From Dechloromonas sp. CZR5 (GTDB lineage: Bacteria > Pseudomonadota > Gammaproteobacteria > Burkholderiales > Rhodocyclaceae): a stretch of 64,000 bases of DNA. The stretch's first letter is position 1, and every line of letters starts with the position of its first letter. The notes under the pieces were generated by a model. That model did not search any database, had not been told where the DNA came from, and saw only the letters and a list, made by a program, of their open reading frames with translations. Below are positions 63,100 to 64,000 of this stretch, in pieces. Location of the stretch: positions 55,294-119,293 of the forward strand of contig NZ_VUYQ01000009.1 in assembly GCF_008711155.1 (NCBI RefSeq), in the 5' to 3' direction. The translations under genes and the position numbers were made by a program.

Positions 63100-63720
63100 A
63101 TGCGAGCTGTTCTGGTTGCAAATCCAAAGGGTGGGGCAGGAAAAACAACGTTGGCGACAAACCTGTCTGGTTATTTTGCCAACCAAGGCAAGAAGACGAC
63201 CCTGTGCGATCTGGATCGCCAGCAATCCTCCCTGCGCTGGATGGCGTTTCGCGACCCGGCATTGCCGGCCATTACCGGTTATTACGGCGGGAACCAAATT
63301 TCGCTCAGTTTGCCGCGCGAAGCCGATTGGGTCATCGTCGATGCGCCTGCGGGTCTGCAGGGATACAAGCTGTCGGATTATCTGAAGGCGGTGGACAAGG
63401 TGCTGGTGCCGCTCGTGCCTTCCGTATTCGACATGGCGGCGACCGAAGACTTTCTCAATTCCATACGAACCGAGGTTCGCGGTGTGCGTGCAAAGGTTGG
63501 CATCGTGGCCATGCGGGTTGATCCGCGCACAAAGGCGGCCAGCATGCTCGAAGAGTTCCTGAAGCATTTTGATATCCCCATCGTCGCGTATATGCGCAAC
63601 ACTCAGAACTACGTCAATGTCGCCGCTGCCGGTGCGACGGTATTTGATCCGCCGCGTGCCAAGAATCGTCGTGATTTGGAGCAGTGGTCGTCGCTAGTGC
63701 AGTGGGTCGAGAAAAAATAA
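63100..63720 (+). CDS. Orphan ParA/MinD-like ATPase
   Basis: The 206-residue ATPase has an intact deviant Walker A (NPKGGAGKTTLATN), switch DLDRQQSS and the VIVDAPAG motif. No parB partner is adjacent, so it is not a standard chromosome-partition pair; family members position various cargoes. ATG 63100 follows AGGGAGGG at an ideal distance, while an ATG at 63076 is in frame without such a site. Confidence 0.9.
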   Translation: MRAVLVANPKGGAGKTTLATNLSGYFANQGKKTTLCDLDRQQSSLRWMAFRDPALPAITGYYGGNQISLSLPREADWVIVDAPAGLQGYKLSDYLKAVDKVLVPLVPSVFDMAATEDFLNSIRTEVRGVRAKVGIVAMRVDPRTKAASMLEEFLKHFDIPIVAYMRNTQNYVNVAAAGATVFDPPRAKNRRDLEQWSSLVQWVEKK

Positions 63721-63742
63721 GTCACGTTTTGCGAGATAGTTG

Positions 63743-63771
63743 TTGACGGCATGGGGGTGTGTCTGGATAAT
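63743..63771 (+). promoter_or_regulatory. Strong sigma70 promoter of tRNA-fMet
   Basis: TTGACG, 17 bases, GATAAT; 16 bases before the tRNA. Each box differs from the consensus by one base. Confidence 0.85.
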
Positions 63772-63787
63772 GCGCCCCTCTGACGGA

Positions 63788-63863
63788 CGCGGGGTGGAGC
63801 AGTTGGCAGCTCGTCGGGCTCATAACCCGAAGGTCGCAGGTTCAAGTCCTGCCCCCGCAACCA
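63788..63863 (+). tRNA. Initiator tRNA-Met (CAT)
   Basis: Cloverleaf with the C1-A72 mismatch (CGCGGGG/CCCCGCA), three G-C pairs at the base of the anticodon loop (GGG-CTCATAA-CCC) and encoded CCA, all hallmarks of the initiator. 76 bases. A strong promoter and a terminator flank it. Confidence 0.96.
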
Positions 63864-63873
63864 GATAACTGAG

Positions 63874-63900
63874 CGCTTGGTAAAGCCAAGCGTTTTGTTT
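63874..63900 (+). terminator. Intrinsic terminator after initiator tRNA
   Basis: CGCTTGG/CCAAGCG stem with a five-base loop followed by TTTTGTTT, ten bases after the tRNA. Confidence 0.88.
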
Positions 63901-63960
63901 CTGGGCTGAAAGAGAGTTGAGTTGAAAGTGAGTTGATTGAAAAATAAATTCACGAAGAGC

Positions 63961-63989
63961 TTGACGGGAGTTGGGAAGTGCTTCATAAT
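63961..63989 (+). promoter_or_regulatory. Strong promoter at the right edge
   Basis: TTGACG, 17 bases, CATAAT; the -35 is the same as in the tRNA-fMet promoter. The 60 bases before it (63901-63960) hold no gene, only repeated GAGTTGA-like words. The transcript would leave the window to the right, perhaps another stable RNA or an adjacent gene. Confidence 0.65.
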
Positions 63990-64000
63990 CTCGCTTCTCT

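Noticed and set aside
63609..63986. Minus-strand open frame over the initiator tRNA
   Set aside because: Its residues RGQDLNLRPSGYEPDE are the familiar artefact of translating a tRNA antisense; not a gene.
1..64000. CRISPR array, insertion sequence, prophage or integron
   Set aside because: No regularly spaced repeats, transposase, integrase or phage genes were seen; gene order is a coherent motility region.

Overview
The window reads as one large motility and chemotaxis region of a GC-rich, polarly flagellated betaproteobacterium. Gene order and protein similarity recalled from memory suggest Rhodocyclales (Dechloromonas/Azonexus type); no database search was possible. The layout is almost fully coding, with no gap above 300 bases without a gene, no insertion sequence, no CRISPR array and no rRNA.

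Left part (1-11.1 kb): a chemotaxis operon on the + strand runs PAS-containing receptor (cut by the window start), cheR, cheD, cheB, a STAS protein, two CheV paralogues, cheY, cheZ and cheA, and ends in a clear intrinsic terminator. No cheW is present. Next (11.2-19.1 kb) come flhB, flhA, flhF, an FlhG/FleN-like ATPase with a degenerate P-loop, the flagellar sigma factor fliA and the stator pair motA/motB, mostly overlapping. flgN, flgM and flgA lie on the - strand and diverge from the long + strand rod/hook operon flgBCDEFGHIJKL (20.7-31.0 kb), which is followed by an unknown lipoprotein.

Middle (31.4-45.2 kb): the export/motor operon fliF-G-H-I-J-K-L-M-N-O-P-Q-R lies on the - strand. It diverges from a sensor kinase and sigma54 response regulator (FleSR/FlrBC type), followed by fliE. 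Right-centre (45.2-51.0 kb), - strand: fliC, flaG, fliD, fliS, a FliT-like protein, a second FliK-like protein, an FlhB C-domain protein and a YcgR-type PilZ brake. Upstream of the very short flagellin (51.1-60.2 kb) is a modification locus: a 1193-residue four-domain glycosyltransferase, WecE-type sugar aminotransferase, WbqC-family protein, FAD oxidoreductase with a four-cysteine insertion, TylF/MycF-type methyltransferase and FliB lysine methylase. A diguanylate cyclase, a divergent tRNA-Thr, an IclR regulator, an orphan ParA and initiator tRNA-Met close the window.

Promoter reading supports a sigma54 then sigma28 hierarchy. Sigma54 sites precede flgB and fliE, and three near-identical sigma28 sites (TAAA-box, 11-nt gap, GYCGTTAA) precede flgM, flgK and fliC. 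The most novel-looking part is the flagellin modification locus paired with a flagellin that has almost no variable region and only five lysines.
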